Both the position numbers and the translations under genes were made by a program. The notes beneath the pieces are model-generated. The model worked only from the letters and a program-made list of their open reading frames with translations. It had not been told where the DNA came from and did no database searches. This document shows, one piece after another, positions 1 to 7,037 of a stretch of DNA of 14,617 nt. Where the stretch lies: contig JAAYFB010000130.1 in assembly GCA_012728465.1 (NCBI GenBank), positions 1-14,617 on the forward strand. The letters are read 5' to 3'. This DNA is from Proteiniphilum sp. GTDB lineage: Bacteria; Bacteroidota; Bacteroidia; Bacteroidales; Dysgonomonadaceae. How positions within the stretch are numbered: position 1 is the first letter of the stretch; each line of letters starts with the position of its first letter.

Positions 1-6
1 ATGTTC

Positions 7-210
7 AAAAGTGGTTCGATATTTACGCTTTGCCATACGAAAATGGCAAAAAGTGAATGTGGAAAACACGTTGTCATTTGACAACGTCAAATTGCAAATG
101 ATATTTAACACGCACATTTATTATTTACGTTAAATTTAGATGTATTTCACAAATAAATTAAGTTAATTTTTTAACACTATGGTTTTCTTCAAATAAAATC
201 ACAATATATT
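7..210 (+). repeat. Structured intergenic repeat, copy 1
   Basis: This segment aligns base for base, with no gap, to 11058-11261 (constant offset 11051); by hand about 144 of 204 positions agree. Highly similar blocks are 7-27, 101-116, 129-140, 144-150, 157-176 and 191-200, and the stretch 51-100 is variable. Dyad symmetries seen here: tttgccat/atggcaaa (29-36/43-50), acgttgtca/tgacaacgt (68-76/79-87), atttaac/gttaaat (103-109/129-135, 19-nt gap) and gttaa/ttaac (162-166/171-175). The copy ends 291 nt before the pntAA start. It may extend past the left edge of the window. Function is unknown: leader RNA, operator/promoter module or dispersed repeat are all possible. Confidence 0.75.
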
Positions 211-212
211 TG
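205..212 (+). promoter_or_regulatory. Possible Bacteroidetes -7 box at the end of repeat copy 1
   Basis: The octamer tatatttg matches the Bacteroidetes primary sigma -7 consensus TAnnTTTG. No clear TTTG sits at the -33 distance (only tttt at 183-186), so support is weak. If real, transcription of the pnt operon would begin near 220 with a leader of about 280 nt, and the repeat would lie upstream of the start site rather than in the RNA. Copy 2 has a similar but imperfect aaattttg at 11255-11262. Confidence 0.25.
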
Positions 213-501
213 CTTGTCGATAATAAAAAAAGACAATTATTATTTTGCTTTTTATTATCTCGAACTACAAATTTTCACGAAAAAAATCCAACCGCTTACT
301 TATCTAAATGATGCAAAACGTGGAGACATAAAAATAAAGAAACCGACAAAAAAGAAAAATCTATTTTTTCATCTTGTACTTATCGTTATGTCATTTTTTT
401 AGACTATTTTTGCTACCAACTGGTACTTTATGTTGACAATTTGAAAGATAAATAAATAAACACTCTGAAATTACTTAAAACTTTAAATTATATTATTAGC
501 T
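211..501. other. AT-rich non-coding leader before pntAA
   Basis: No convincing gene lies here. A 62-codon open frame starting at 214 is lysine-rich, low in complexity and resembles no family. Visible elements are several T runs (363-368, 393-400) and a short dyad tacca/tggta (414-418/421-425). There is a weak promoter-like pair, ttttt g at 407-412 and tatgttg at 429-435, with a 16-nt spacer. No ribosome binding site precedes pntAA, as is usual in Bacteroidetes. Confidence 0.5.
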
Positions 502-1659
502 ATGACAATAGGTATTCCTAAAGAAATCATGCCGGGAGAGGCTCGAGTAGCAGCTACCCCTGAGACAATTAAAAAATTCATTGCAGACGGTGCAACCGTT
601 TTAGTAGAATCTGGTGCTGGCGAAAGCTCGCTTTACTACGACGAACAATACATCGAAGCTGGCGCAAAACTTGTGAATGACACACAAGAGTTATTTGACA
701 AATCTGACCTTATATTAAAGGTAAAAGAGCCACTATTCAACGAAAAACTTCAAAAGCACGAAGTGGACATGATGCACAAGGGTCAACACTTAATTACATT
801 TATACACCCAGCATCACCAGTAAATCATGAAATGGTGAAGCACCTTGCTCAAAAAGGAGTAACCTCTTTCACACTTGATAGCATTCCACGAATATCGCGT
901 GCTCAAAATATGGATGCTCTTACTTCAATGAGCACATGTGCAGGGTATAAAGGTATCATAATGGCTGCCGATGACTTAACAATATTTATGCCACAACTAT
1001 TTACAGCAGTTGGGATGCTAAAACCCGCCAATGTATTAGTTATTGGTGCAGGTGTGGCAGGACTACAAGCACTAGCTACTGCTAGAAGACTTGGAGCAAT
1101 AACATATGCTATGGACATACGCCCAGCAGGCAATGAACAAGCAGGCAGCTTGGGAGCAAAAACTATAAATCTTGGCATCCCCGAAGAACTTGCAGTGGGT
1201 AAAGGGGGCTATGCACAAACGCTACCCGAAGAATGGTTGCAAAAAGAGAGAGAAAAGATTGCCGAGGTGATTAAAGATATGGACATTGTGTTTTGCAGTG
1301 CACTAATTCCGGGAAAAATAGCACCCATACTTATTACTGAAGACATGATTAAGACAATGAAGAATGGCTCTGTTATTGTTGATATATCTATCGACCAAGG
1401 CGGAAATTGTGAAATGACTGCACCTGGCAAAAAAATTAGAGCACATAATGTAACGATTCAGGGAATAAAAAACATACCTGGACTGATACCAACTAGCTCT
1501 ACATGGATGTTTTCGAATAATGTTTACAATCTAGTTAAGTACCTAACTAAAGATGGGGAAATAAACATTGACTTAAATGATGAAATAACAAGTTCGATTT
1601 TAGTTACTCACAATGAAGAGATTGTACACACTGGGGCTCGTGAAGCTATGAAGATATAA
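502..1659 (+). CDS. pntAA: NAD(P) transhydrogenase subunit alpha part 1 (NAD(H)-binding domain I)
   Basis: This is the soluble NAD(H)-binding component (domain I) of the proton-translocating transhydrogenase, which drives hydride transfer from NADH to NADP+ with the proton gradient. The 385-residue length fits the split form of the alpha subunit. The start MTIGIPKEIMPGEARVAATP is typical of the alanine dehydrogenase/PntA N-terminal fold. The hydride-transfer loop RISRAQNMD (R130, Q135, D138) matches the Arg-Gln-Asp loop known from Rhodospirillum rubrum. The Rossmann glycine motif GAGVAG is at 182-187, with D205 in MDIRP and VDISIDQGGNCE near 293-304. No membrane segment is present, as expected for a protein in which domain II is encoded separately. 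It is the first gene of a three-gene operon, with pntAB 22 nt downstream. Confidence 0.96.
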   Translation: MTIGIPKEIMPGEARVAATPETIKKFIADGATVLVESGAGESSLYYDEQYIEAGAKLVNDTQELFDKSDLILKVKEPLFNEKLQKHEVDMMHKGQHLITFIHPASPVNHEMVKHLAQKGVTSFTLDSIPRISRAQNMDALTSMSTCAGYKGIIMAADDLTIFMPQLFTAVGMLKPANVLVIGAGVAGLQALATARRLGAITYAMDIRPAGNEQAGSLGAKTINLGIPEELAVGKGGYAQTLPEEWLQKEREKIAEVIKDMDIVFCSALIPGKIAPILITEDMIKTMKNGSVIVDISIDQGGNCEMTAPGKKIRAHNVTIQGIKNIPGLIPTSSTWMFSNNVYNLVKYLTKDGEINIDLNDEITSSILVTHNEEIVHTGAREAMKI

Positions 1660-1681
1660 ACCAAAAAAATGTATTATTTTT

Positions 1682-1990
1682 ATGAATCCTATTTACTTAA
1701 TTCTAATCTTCGTTGTGGCTACACTAGTTGGCTACTTTATTATAAAAAATGTTCCTAGCTTGCTACACACTCCACTTATGTCGGGCATGAACGCACTGTC
1801 GGGCGTAACCATATTAGGAGCAATAGCGGCTGTAGGAATTGCAGTTATATCTAAAGGCCAAGACACTTTGATGGCTAACATTATTGGCGGCATAGCTGTA
1901 ATTGCTGCCACAATAAATGTTGTAGGTGGATTTGGAGTAACCCATAGAATGCTCAAGATGTTTAATAAGAAAAAAAGAGAAACTAAATAG
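1682..1990 (+). CDS. pntAB: NAD(P) transhydrogenase subunit alpha part 2 (membrane domain II, N-terminal part)
   Basis: This small membrane subunit (102 aa) forms the first part of the proton-conducting domain II. Three hydrophobic segments are visible at about residues 4-22, 37-57 and 66-87. Family signatures are HTPLMSGMNALSG (29-41) and the terminal GGFGVTHRMLKMF (82-94), followed by a basic tail. In some transhydrogenases (Thermus thermophilus) a histidine in the NAxHG position has been proposed for proton transfer; the equivalent residue here is S40. The gene lies 22 nt after pntAA, and its stop is separated from the pntB start by two bases, so translation is probably coupled. Confidence 0.95.
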   Translation: MNPIYLILIFVVATLVGYFIIKNVPSLLHTPLMSGMNALSGVTILGAIAAVGIAVISKGQDTLMANIIGGIAVIAATINVVGGFGVTHRMLKMFNKKKRETK

Positions 1991-1992
1991 CT

Positions 1993-3408
1993 ATGACCGC
2001 AACCATTTATTACATAATTTGTGCCGTGCTATCTGTCATGGTTCTACTGGGCATATCGATGATGAGCCGTATCAAAACCTCAATGCAGGGTAACATCCTG
2101 AGTGCCGTGAGTCTGTTTTTAGGAATTGTAGTTACATTGTATTACAATGACATAATCTCAGTAGGCAGTATTTATATCTACATTCTAATTGGAACAATTA
2201 TTGGAAGTGCTTTTGCTTCAAAAGTAAAAATGATTGAAATGCCTCAACTGGTAGCACTGCTAAACAGTATCGGAGGCTTAGCCTCAGCATTAGTAGGTAT
2301 ATTATCATTGTTGGGTATTGGGCAGGCTATTAATTTATTTCCTACATTCTCTAATGTAACAGCAGTTGTGGCAATCATCGTGGGTACTATAACATTCGTT
2401 GGTAGCCTAGTTGCGGCGGCCAAACTACATAAGCTATTGCCTCAAAAGCCAGTGATTTGGAAAGGACACTCGGTCCTATTAAACATTAGTCTTATTGTTC
2501 TTGGACTTTCAGTTATTTATTCAGCACTTATTGGGAAAGTTTTTAACCCTGATATTGATCTTTTTATTATTATTTCAACAGCACTTTTAATAAGCACACT
2601 ATTTGGATATGCATTTTCAATAAGAGTGGGCGGAGCAGATATGCCTATCACTATTTCATTGCTAAACTCACTTAGTGGTGTAGCAGGAGCAATAGCGGGA
2701 ATGGCAATCGGTGATATACTCCTTGTGTCTGTTGGTGGAATAGTTGGAGCATCGGGTCTGTTCTTAACTCAGATAATGTGTAAGTCAATGAATAGAAGTC
2801 TTATGGATATATTATCTGGCAAGACATCTGTTGCATCAAAAAAGAAAACTATTGCAAATGAAGAGAAGAAAGAGGCTACAACTAGAGAAATCAAAACTGA
2901 CAATAGATCACATGGGTCAATTCTTCAATCAGCTAAGTCCATAATAATTGTTCCAGGCTATGGAATGGCCTTAGCTCAAGCACAACACCAAGTGAAGCAA
3001 CTTGCTGATAAGCTAGAAAGAAATGGTGCTGAAGTGAAATATGCTATACACCCCGTGGCAGGACGAATGCCTGGTCATATGAATGTATTGCTTGCAGAAG
3101 CAGATGTTTCTTATGAACAACTATTTGAGATGGATGCCATCAACAATGAGTTTAAAGATGCAGATGCCGTAATTGTTATTGGTGCTAATGATGTGCTTAA
3201 CCCATCAGCCCGAGATGCTGTTGATACACCAATTTATGGAATGCCAGTACTAAATGTTGATCAAGCAAAAGAGGTATTTATTTGCAACTTCGACTTAAAT
3301 CCCGGATACTCAGGTGTAGAAAACCCGCTATACAAAAAGGAGAAAGGGGTGCATTTAATGCTTGGTGATGCAAAGGAGAGTATCGAAAAACTTATAAGCT
3401 ACATGTAG
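1993..3408 (+). CDS. pntB: NAD(P) transhydrogenase subunit beta (domain II C-part plus domain III)
   Basis: The 471-residue beta subunit has a membrane part (about 1-265, roughly eight or nine hydrophobic segments) with KMIEMPQLVALLNSIGG (78-94) and GGADMPITISLLNS (213-226). A charged linker of about 275-310 follows, then the soluble NADP(H)-binding domain III (315-471). Domain III motifs are PGYGMALAQAQ (321-331), HPVAGRMPGHMNVLLAEA (353-370), GANDVLNP (397-404), IYGMPVL (414-420) and GYSG (438-441). Two departures from the E. coli enzyme are visible. The KRSM segment before GYAG, which contacts the NADP 2'-phosphate, reads NFDL (432-435). The position of the membrane residue His91 is N91. 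Both may be lineage traits. It is the last gene of the pnt operon; no clear hairpin terminator was seen directly downstream. Confidence 0.96.
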   Translation: MTATIYYIICAVLSVMVLLGISMMSRIKTSMQGNILSAVSLFLGIVVTLYYNDIISVGSIYIYILIGTIIGSAFASKVKMIEMPQLVALLNSIGGLASALVGILSLLGIGQAINLFPTFSNVTAVVAIIVGTITFVGSLVAAAKLHKLLPQKPVIWKGHSVLLNISLIVLGLSVIYSALIGKVFNPDIDLFIIISTALLISTLFGYAFSIRVGGADMPITISLLNSLSGVAGAIAGMAIGDILLVSVGGIVGASGLFLTQIMCKSMNRSLMDILSGKTSVASKKKTIANEEKKEATTREIKTDNRSHGSILQSAKSIIIVPGYGMALAQAQHQVKQLADKLERNGAEVKYAIHPVAGRMPGHMNVLLAEADVSYEQLFEMDAINNEFKDADAVIVIGANDVLNPSARDAVDTPIYGMPVLNVDQAKEVFICNFDLNPGYSGVENPLYKKEKGVHLMLGDAKESIEKLISYM

Positions 3409-3572
3409 CCTATATCACAATGAATAATAGACTATTCGCACTCAGTAGCCATAAGCAATTATAAATTCTAAAACATAAACAGGGATATACGCTTTGTAGT
3501 TTTAAAAAAAAATTGTTTCTTTGCTTAATGTTTAATGTTTATTTCCCAAAATTAATTATTAATTTAGCAGAA
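3409..3572. other. Intergenic region between pntB and the DUF3467 gene
   Basis: This 164-nt stretch has no gene. It holds a weak dyad gaata/tattc (3421-3425/3432-3436) and an A run at 3505-3513. An in-frame ATG at 3513 would add 20 residues (MFLCLMFNVYFPKLIINLAE) to the next protein, but these do not look like the family N-terminus. No promoter with both boxes was recognised. Confidence 0.4.
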
Positions 3573-3887
3573 ATGGAAAATCAAAATATAGATAATCAGA
3601 TACAAATAGAATTAACAGAGGAAGTTGCACAAGGCACATACTCTAATCTAGCAATAATATCTCACTCATCATCGGAGTTTATACTAGATTTTGTGCGAAT
3701 AGTACCGGGAGTTCCAAAAGCAAAAGTAAAGTCGCGAGTTATTCTTACTCCAGAGCATGCAAAAAGACTTTTATCAGCACTAAACGATAACATAGAAAGA
3801 TTTGAAAAAATGAATGGTAAAATTAAGATAAATAACAACGAAGTCCCAGGCTTTCCTCCACCTATCGGTGGCATGGGACAGGCTTAA
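3573..3887 (+). CDS. DUF3467 domain protein
   Basis: This small soluble protein (104 aa from the chosen start) belongs to the DUF3467 family, found widely in Bacteroidetes; its function is unknown. The core QIELTEEVAQGTYSNLAIIS, then EFILDFVRIVPGVPKAKVKS, then RVILTPEHAKRLLSALNDN covers about residues 10-75. A Gly/Pro-rich tail (PGFPPPIGGMGQA) closes the protein. I chose the ATG at 3573 (MENQNIDNQ) rather than the upstream in-frame ATG at 3513, because the added residues are hydrophobic and unlike the family start. The gene lies 164 nt after pntB and 41 nt before the DUF4492 gene, so it may share a transcript with the cyd genes. In other Bacteroidetes this family is, from memory, often near rpoC rather than here. 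Confidence 0.88.
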   Translation: MENQNIDNQIQIELTEEVAQGTYSNLAIISHSSSEFILDFVRIVPGVPKAKVKSRVILTPEHAKRLLSALNDNIERFEKMNGKIKINNNEVPGFPPPIGGMGQA

Positions 3888-3928
3888 AATTGAAGTAATA
3901 AAAATAAAATCACAGCAATATATTTATT

Positions 3929-4174
3929 ATGACAACAGAAGTACAACAAATAGAAAAGTTCAATTGGTTTAAAATGTTTTGGGCGGGCTTTACAACCATG
4001 TCAAAACAGAGCAGAACGCTTTGGATAATTGTAATTTTAAAGCTCTTCATTATGTTTGCTATTCTGAGACCAATTTTCTTCCCTAACTTTTTAAAATCAC
4101 AGGCAGAAGATAAAGCAGGACAAGCAGAATATGTACGCGAGCAAATGATTGAACGCTCAAAATCACAAGATTAA
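3929..4174 (+). CDS. DUF4492 single-pass membrane protein, cytochrome bd associated
   Basis: This 81-residue protein of the DUF4492 family is typically encoded just before cydA in Bacteroidetes. An N-terminal amphipathic part (FNWFKMFWAGFTTMSKQSRT, 11-30) precedes one membrane segment of about 31-51 (LWIIVILKLFIMFAILRPIFF). After it come PNFLKS and a charged C-terminal helix (57-81). Its gene is 47 nt before cydA in the same direction. By position and topology it could be a small accessory or assembly subunit of the oxidase, comparable in role to CydX of proteobacteria but unrelated in sequence; that role is inference. No Shine-Dalgarno sequence precedes the ATG. Confidence 0.9.
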   Translation: MTTEVQQIEKFNWFKMFWAGFTTMSKQSRTLWIIVILKLFIMFAILRPIFFPNFLKSQAEDKAGQAEYVREQMIERSKSQD

Positions 4175-4221
4175 AAAACATCTAATTTTATAAATCACCA
4201 AAACTAAAAAAGCCAGATTAT

Positions 4222-5766
4222 ATGGATTTATTATTGAACGCTACGGTTAATTGGTCTAGAGCCCAATTTGCACTAACTGCTGGTTACCATTGGATTTTTG
4301 TTCCAATCACACTAGGGTTAGCAATCATTATGTCTGTTATGGAGACAATGTATGTCAAAACAGGCGATGAAAAATGGAAGAAAACTGCGAAATTTTGGCA
4401 ATTAATCTTCGGAATTAACTTTGCCATCGGTGTGGCAACAGGAATTATTCTTGAATTTCAATTCGGAACAAACTGGTCAAACTACAGCTTATTCGTTGGT
4501 GACATTTTTGGTGCACCACTAGCAATTGAAGGTATAGTTGCCTTCTTTTTAGAATCTACATTCATAACAATAATGTTCTTCGGCTGGAATAGAGTAAGCA
4601 AAAAAATGCACCTTGCCTCAACATGGTTAGTAACATTAGGCGCAAGTCTTTCTGCTTATTGGATATTAGTAGCCAATGCATGGATGCAATATCCAGTTGG
4701 AATGGAGTTCAACCCAGAAACCATGCGCAATGAGATGGTTGACTTCTGGGCAATTGTTAAATCACCTGTTGCAATAAACAAATTTTTCCACACAGTAACC
4801 TCTTCATGGGGAGTAGGTGCTGCATTTGTTACTAGCATTAGTATGTGGTATCTACTAAAAAAGAGACACGTAGATTTTGCTCTAAGAAGTATCTTAATTG
4901 CATCAGTATTTGGGTTTACTGCCTTCTTATTAGTAGCACTAACAGGAGATGGCTCTGCTTATGAGGTAACTCAAAAACAACCGATGAAACTTGCAGCTAT
5001 GGAGGGGCTGTACGAAGGGAAAGAAGGAGCAGGCTTAGTAGCCATAGGTCTATTAGACCCAAAGAAAGAGAAATACAATGACGACGTAGATCCTTACATT
5101 TTTAAAATAGAAATACCCAAATTACTATCATTGATGGGATACAGAAATGCGAATGCTTTTGTTCCTGGAATTAAAGATGTTGTAGATGGAGGATACACCC
5201 TTCCCGATGGTACAACCGCATTGTCATTCCACGAGAAAAAAGAGAAAGGCTTAGTTGCTCACCAGGCACTTGCTGACTTCCAAAAAGCAAAGAGCGAGGG
5301 TAGAGAAACTGATGCAGCTAATTATGAAAAAGTAATTAGAGAAAACTACAACTACTTTGGATATGGTTTTCTGGAAAAAGAAGAGGATATGATACCAGAT
5401 GTTCCATTAACTTTCTATGCATTTCACACTATGGTTATGGTCGGAGGGTATTTCCTACTGTTCTTTGCCGTAGTTTGGTACTTACACAGAAAGAAAAAAC
5501 TAGAATCAATGAAATGGTTGCATCACGTTGGCATTTGGAGCTTCGCACTTGCTGTGCTAGCATCACAATTAGGATGGGTAGTAGCAGAGGTTGGACGTCA
5601 ACCATGGACTATTCAGGACATTCTACCTGTTCAAGCTGCTGCATCAGCAGTACCTGCAGCTAACGTTAAGACGACATTCTTTATGTTTGCTTTCCTATTC
5701 TCTATTCTGCTAATTGCGGAAATAATGATTATGGTGAGACAGATTAAAAAAGGTCCAGAGGAATAA
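4222..5766 (+). CDS. cydA: Cytochrome bd quinol oxidase subunit I
   Basis: Subunit I carries hemes b558, b595 and d, and oxidises quinol while reducing oxygen to water at very low oxygen tension. Length is 514 aa with about nine membrane segments. Recognisable residues, by alignment to E. coli from memory: H23 (heme ligand, E. coli His19), E103 and E111 in GAPLAIEGIVAFFLEST (Glu99/Glu107), H190 in FFHTVTSSWG (His186), K256 and E261 in QPMKLAAME of the Q-loop (Lys252/Glu257), and M404 or M406 in FHTMVMVGG as the Met393 ligand. The GRQPW motif is at 458-462. The residue aligned to E. coli Arg391 appears to be H402. The extended Q-loop of about 241-395 makes this resemble long-loop forms. cydB follows 46 nt downstream. 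Confidence 0.97.
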   Translation: MDLLLNATVNWSRAQFALTAGYHWIFVPITLGLAIIMSVMETMYVKTGDEKWKKTAKFWQLIFGINFAIGVATGIILEFQFGTNWSNYSLFVGDIFGAPLAIEGIVAFFLESTFITIMFFGWNRVSKKMHLASTWLVTLGASLSAYWILVANAWMQYPVGMEFNPETMRNEMVDFWAIVKSPVAINKFFHTVTSSWGVGAAFVTSISMWYLLKKRHVDFALRSILIASVFGFTAFLLVALTGDGSAYEVTQKQPMKLAAMEGLYEGKEGAGLVAIGLLDPKKEKYNDDVDPYIFKIEIPKLLSLMGYRNANAFVPGIKDVVDGGYTLPDGTTALSFHEKKEKGLVAHQALADFQKAKSEGRETDAANYEKVIRENYNYFGYGFLEKEEDMIPDVPLTFYAFHTMVMVGGYFLLFFAVVWYLHRKKKLESMKWLHHVGIWSFALAVLASQLGWVVAEVGRQPWTIQDILPVQAAASAVPAANVKTTFFMFAFLFSILLIAEIMIMVRQIKKGPEE

Positions 5767-5812
5767 TATTTCACATCAAGTTTTATATAAACTATTTAAA
5801 ACAAAGTAAATT

Positions 5813-6964
5813 ATGATTACATACGAATTTTTACAAAACTACTGGTGGTTTATAATAGCACTTCTTGGGGGAATATTAGTGTTTATGTTGTTTGTACAAG
5901 GGGGCCAGTCAATGCTTCATTCTTTATCTAAAACAGAAGATGAAAAGGCTTTAGTGTTAAATGCACTTGGACGGAGATGGGGGCTAACTTTCACTACACT
6001 TGTAGTGTTTGGAGGAGCCTTCTTTGCATCGTTTCCATTATTCTATGCAACTAGCTTTGGAGGAGCTTATTGGGTATGGATGTTGATTCTTTTCTCCTTC
6101 GTTGTACAAGCTGTTTCATTCGAATTTGAAGGTATGCCCAATAACTTCTTGGGACAAAAGACCTACCATAGATTCCTACTTTTTAATGGAGTGGTAGGCA
6201 CTTTCGTTCTTGGTGTTGCAGTAGCTACATTCTTCACAGGTTCAGAGTTCACTATTAACAAAGTTGCACTTGTAAACCTTCTTGGAGAGAGCAATGTAAT
6301 GAGTGGTTGGGACAACTCACTGCATGGTCTAGAGGCTTTGGGCAATCTAAGAAACTGGACTCTAGGATTAGCTGTTTTCTTTTTAGCCAGAACTCAAGCT
6401 AGCCTTTTCTTTGTAAATAGGCTTGACCATAAAGTGCTACAGGAGAGATCAAGAAAGTTCACATTGTATAATGCAATACCTTTTTTAGTTTTCTTCCTAA
6501 CGTTCCTAATTTGGACACTATTATCTGAAGGATATGCAGTAAACCCAGATACCAAAGAGGTATTTATGGAACCTTATAAGTATCTCAACAACTTAATAGA
6601 GATGCCTATCATTCTTATACTTCTATTAGCAGGAGTAGTATCTGTACTTTGGGGAATTTTTGCAACAGTATTCAAAAAATCATACAGTAAAGGGATTTGG
6701 TTCTCAGGTGCTGGAACTATTGTCGTGGTAACAATGCTCTTTTTACTAGCAGGGTATAACAATACAGCATTCTATCCTTCATATACTAACTTACAAAGTT
6801 CACTCACTGTTCAGAATGCCTCATCTAGCAAAATCACACTAGAGGCTATGGCTATTGTATCCTTACTAGTTCCTTTTGTTATAGCATATATATTTTATGC
6901 TTGGAAAGCATTAGAGGGAAAGAGACTTTCATTGAAAGATGTTCAAGAAGAAGGTGGATACTAA
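5813..6964 (+). CDS. cydB: Cytochrome bd quinol oxidase subunit II, Bacteroidetes type
   Basis: Subunit II (383 aa, about eight to nine membrane segments) pairs with CydA. The start MITYEFLQNYWWFIIALLGG and the C-terminal YPSYTNLQSSLTVQNASSSK (321-340, with LTLEAM-like continuation) align well with E. coli CydB. The canonical N-terminal DGFDMG reads QGGQSM (29-34). The canonical WDGNxVW reads WGLTFTT (56-62). The acidic residues linked to proton uptake in E. coli are therefore absent. I recall the QGGQ form from other Bacteroidetes, so this is probably a lineage trait rather than damage; the frame is intact. The gene ends 11 nt before a strong bidirectional terminator and is the last of the DUF4492-cydA-cydB group. 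Confidence 0.95.
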   Translation: MITYEFLQNYWWFIIALLGGILVFMLFVQGGQSMLHSLSKTEDEKALVLNALGRRWGLTFTTLVVFGGAFFASFPLFYATSFGGAYWVWMLILFSFVVQAVSFEFEGMPNNFLGQKTYHRFLLFNGVVGTFVLGVAVATFFTGSEFTINKVALVNLLGESNVMSGWDNSLHGLEALGNLRNWTLGLAVFFLARTQASLFFVNRLDHKVLQERSRKFTLYNAIPFLVFFLTFLIWTLLSEGYAVNPDTKEVFMEPYKYLNNLIEMPIILILLLAGVVSVLWGIFATVFKKSYSKGIWFSGAGTIVVVTMLFLLAGYNNTAFYPSYTNLQSSLTVQNASSSKITLEAMAIVSLLVPFVIAYIFYAWKALEGKRLSLKDVQEEGGY

Positions 6965-6975
6965 AAACTAGACAC

Positions 6976-7029
6976 ATTCATATATCAAAAGAGGAGATGC
7001 ACTTGCATCTCCTCTTTTGATATATGAAT
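6976..7029. terminator. Bidirectional terminator, perfect 26-nt inverted repeat
   Basis: The arms 6976-7001 and 7004-7029 are exact reverse complements with two bases between them, giving a 25-bp RNA stem with an acuu loop. The inner part has the classical form aaaa, gaggagatgca, loop, tgcatctcctc, tttt, so it can terminate both strands. It sits between convergent genes: 11 nt after the cydB stop and 8 nt beyond the stop of the minus-strand lipoprotein gene. Confidence 0.9.
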
Positions 7030-7037
7030 AGACTTTT

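Noticed and set aside
214..402. 62-codon open frame in the leader before pntAA
   Set aside because: Lysine-, Tyr- and Phe-rich translation of AT-rich DNA with no family resemblance; overlaps the end of the repeat element region.
1..501. Replication origin or CRISPR array in the AT-rich repeat-bearing start of the window
   Set aside because: No TTATCCACA-type DnaA boxes and no regularly spaced identical repeats were seen; only one copy of the element is present here.
3513..3572. Upstream in-frame ATG extending the DUF3467 protein by 20 residues
   Set aside because: The extension is hydrophobic and unlike the family N-terminus; MENQ at 3573 fits better.
3857..3870. Hairpin ccacc/ggtgg as a terminator of the DUF3467 gene
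   Set aside because: It lies inside the coding sequence for PPPIGG, is only 5 bp, and has no T run.
3902..3926. Similarity of the sequence before the DUF4492 gene to the end of repeat copy 1 (aataaaatcac and aatattt words) as a further repeat or promoter
   Set aside because: Only about 20 AT-rich bases match with an insertion, and a -7 box there would leave no untranslated leader before the ATG at 3929.
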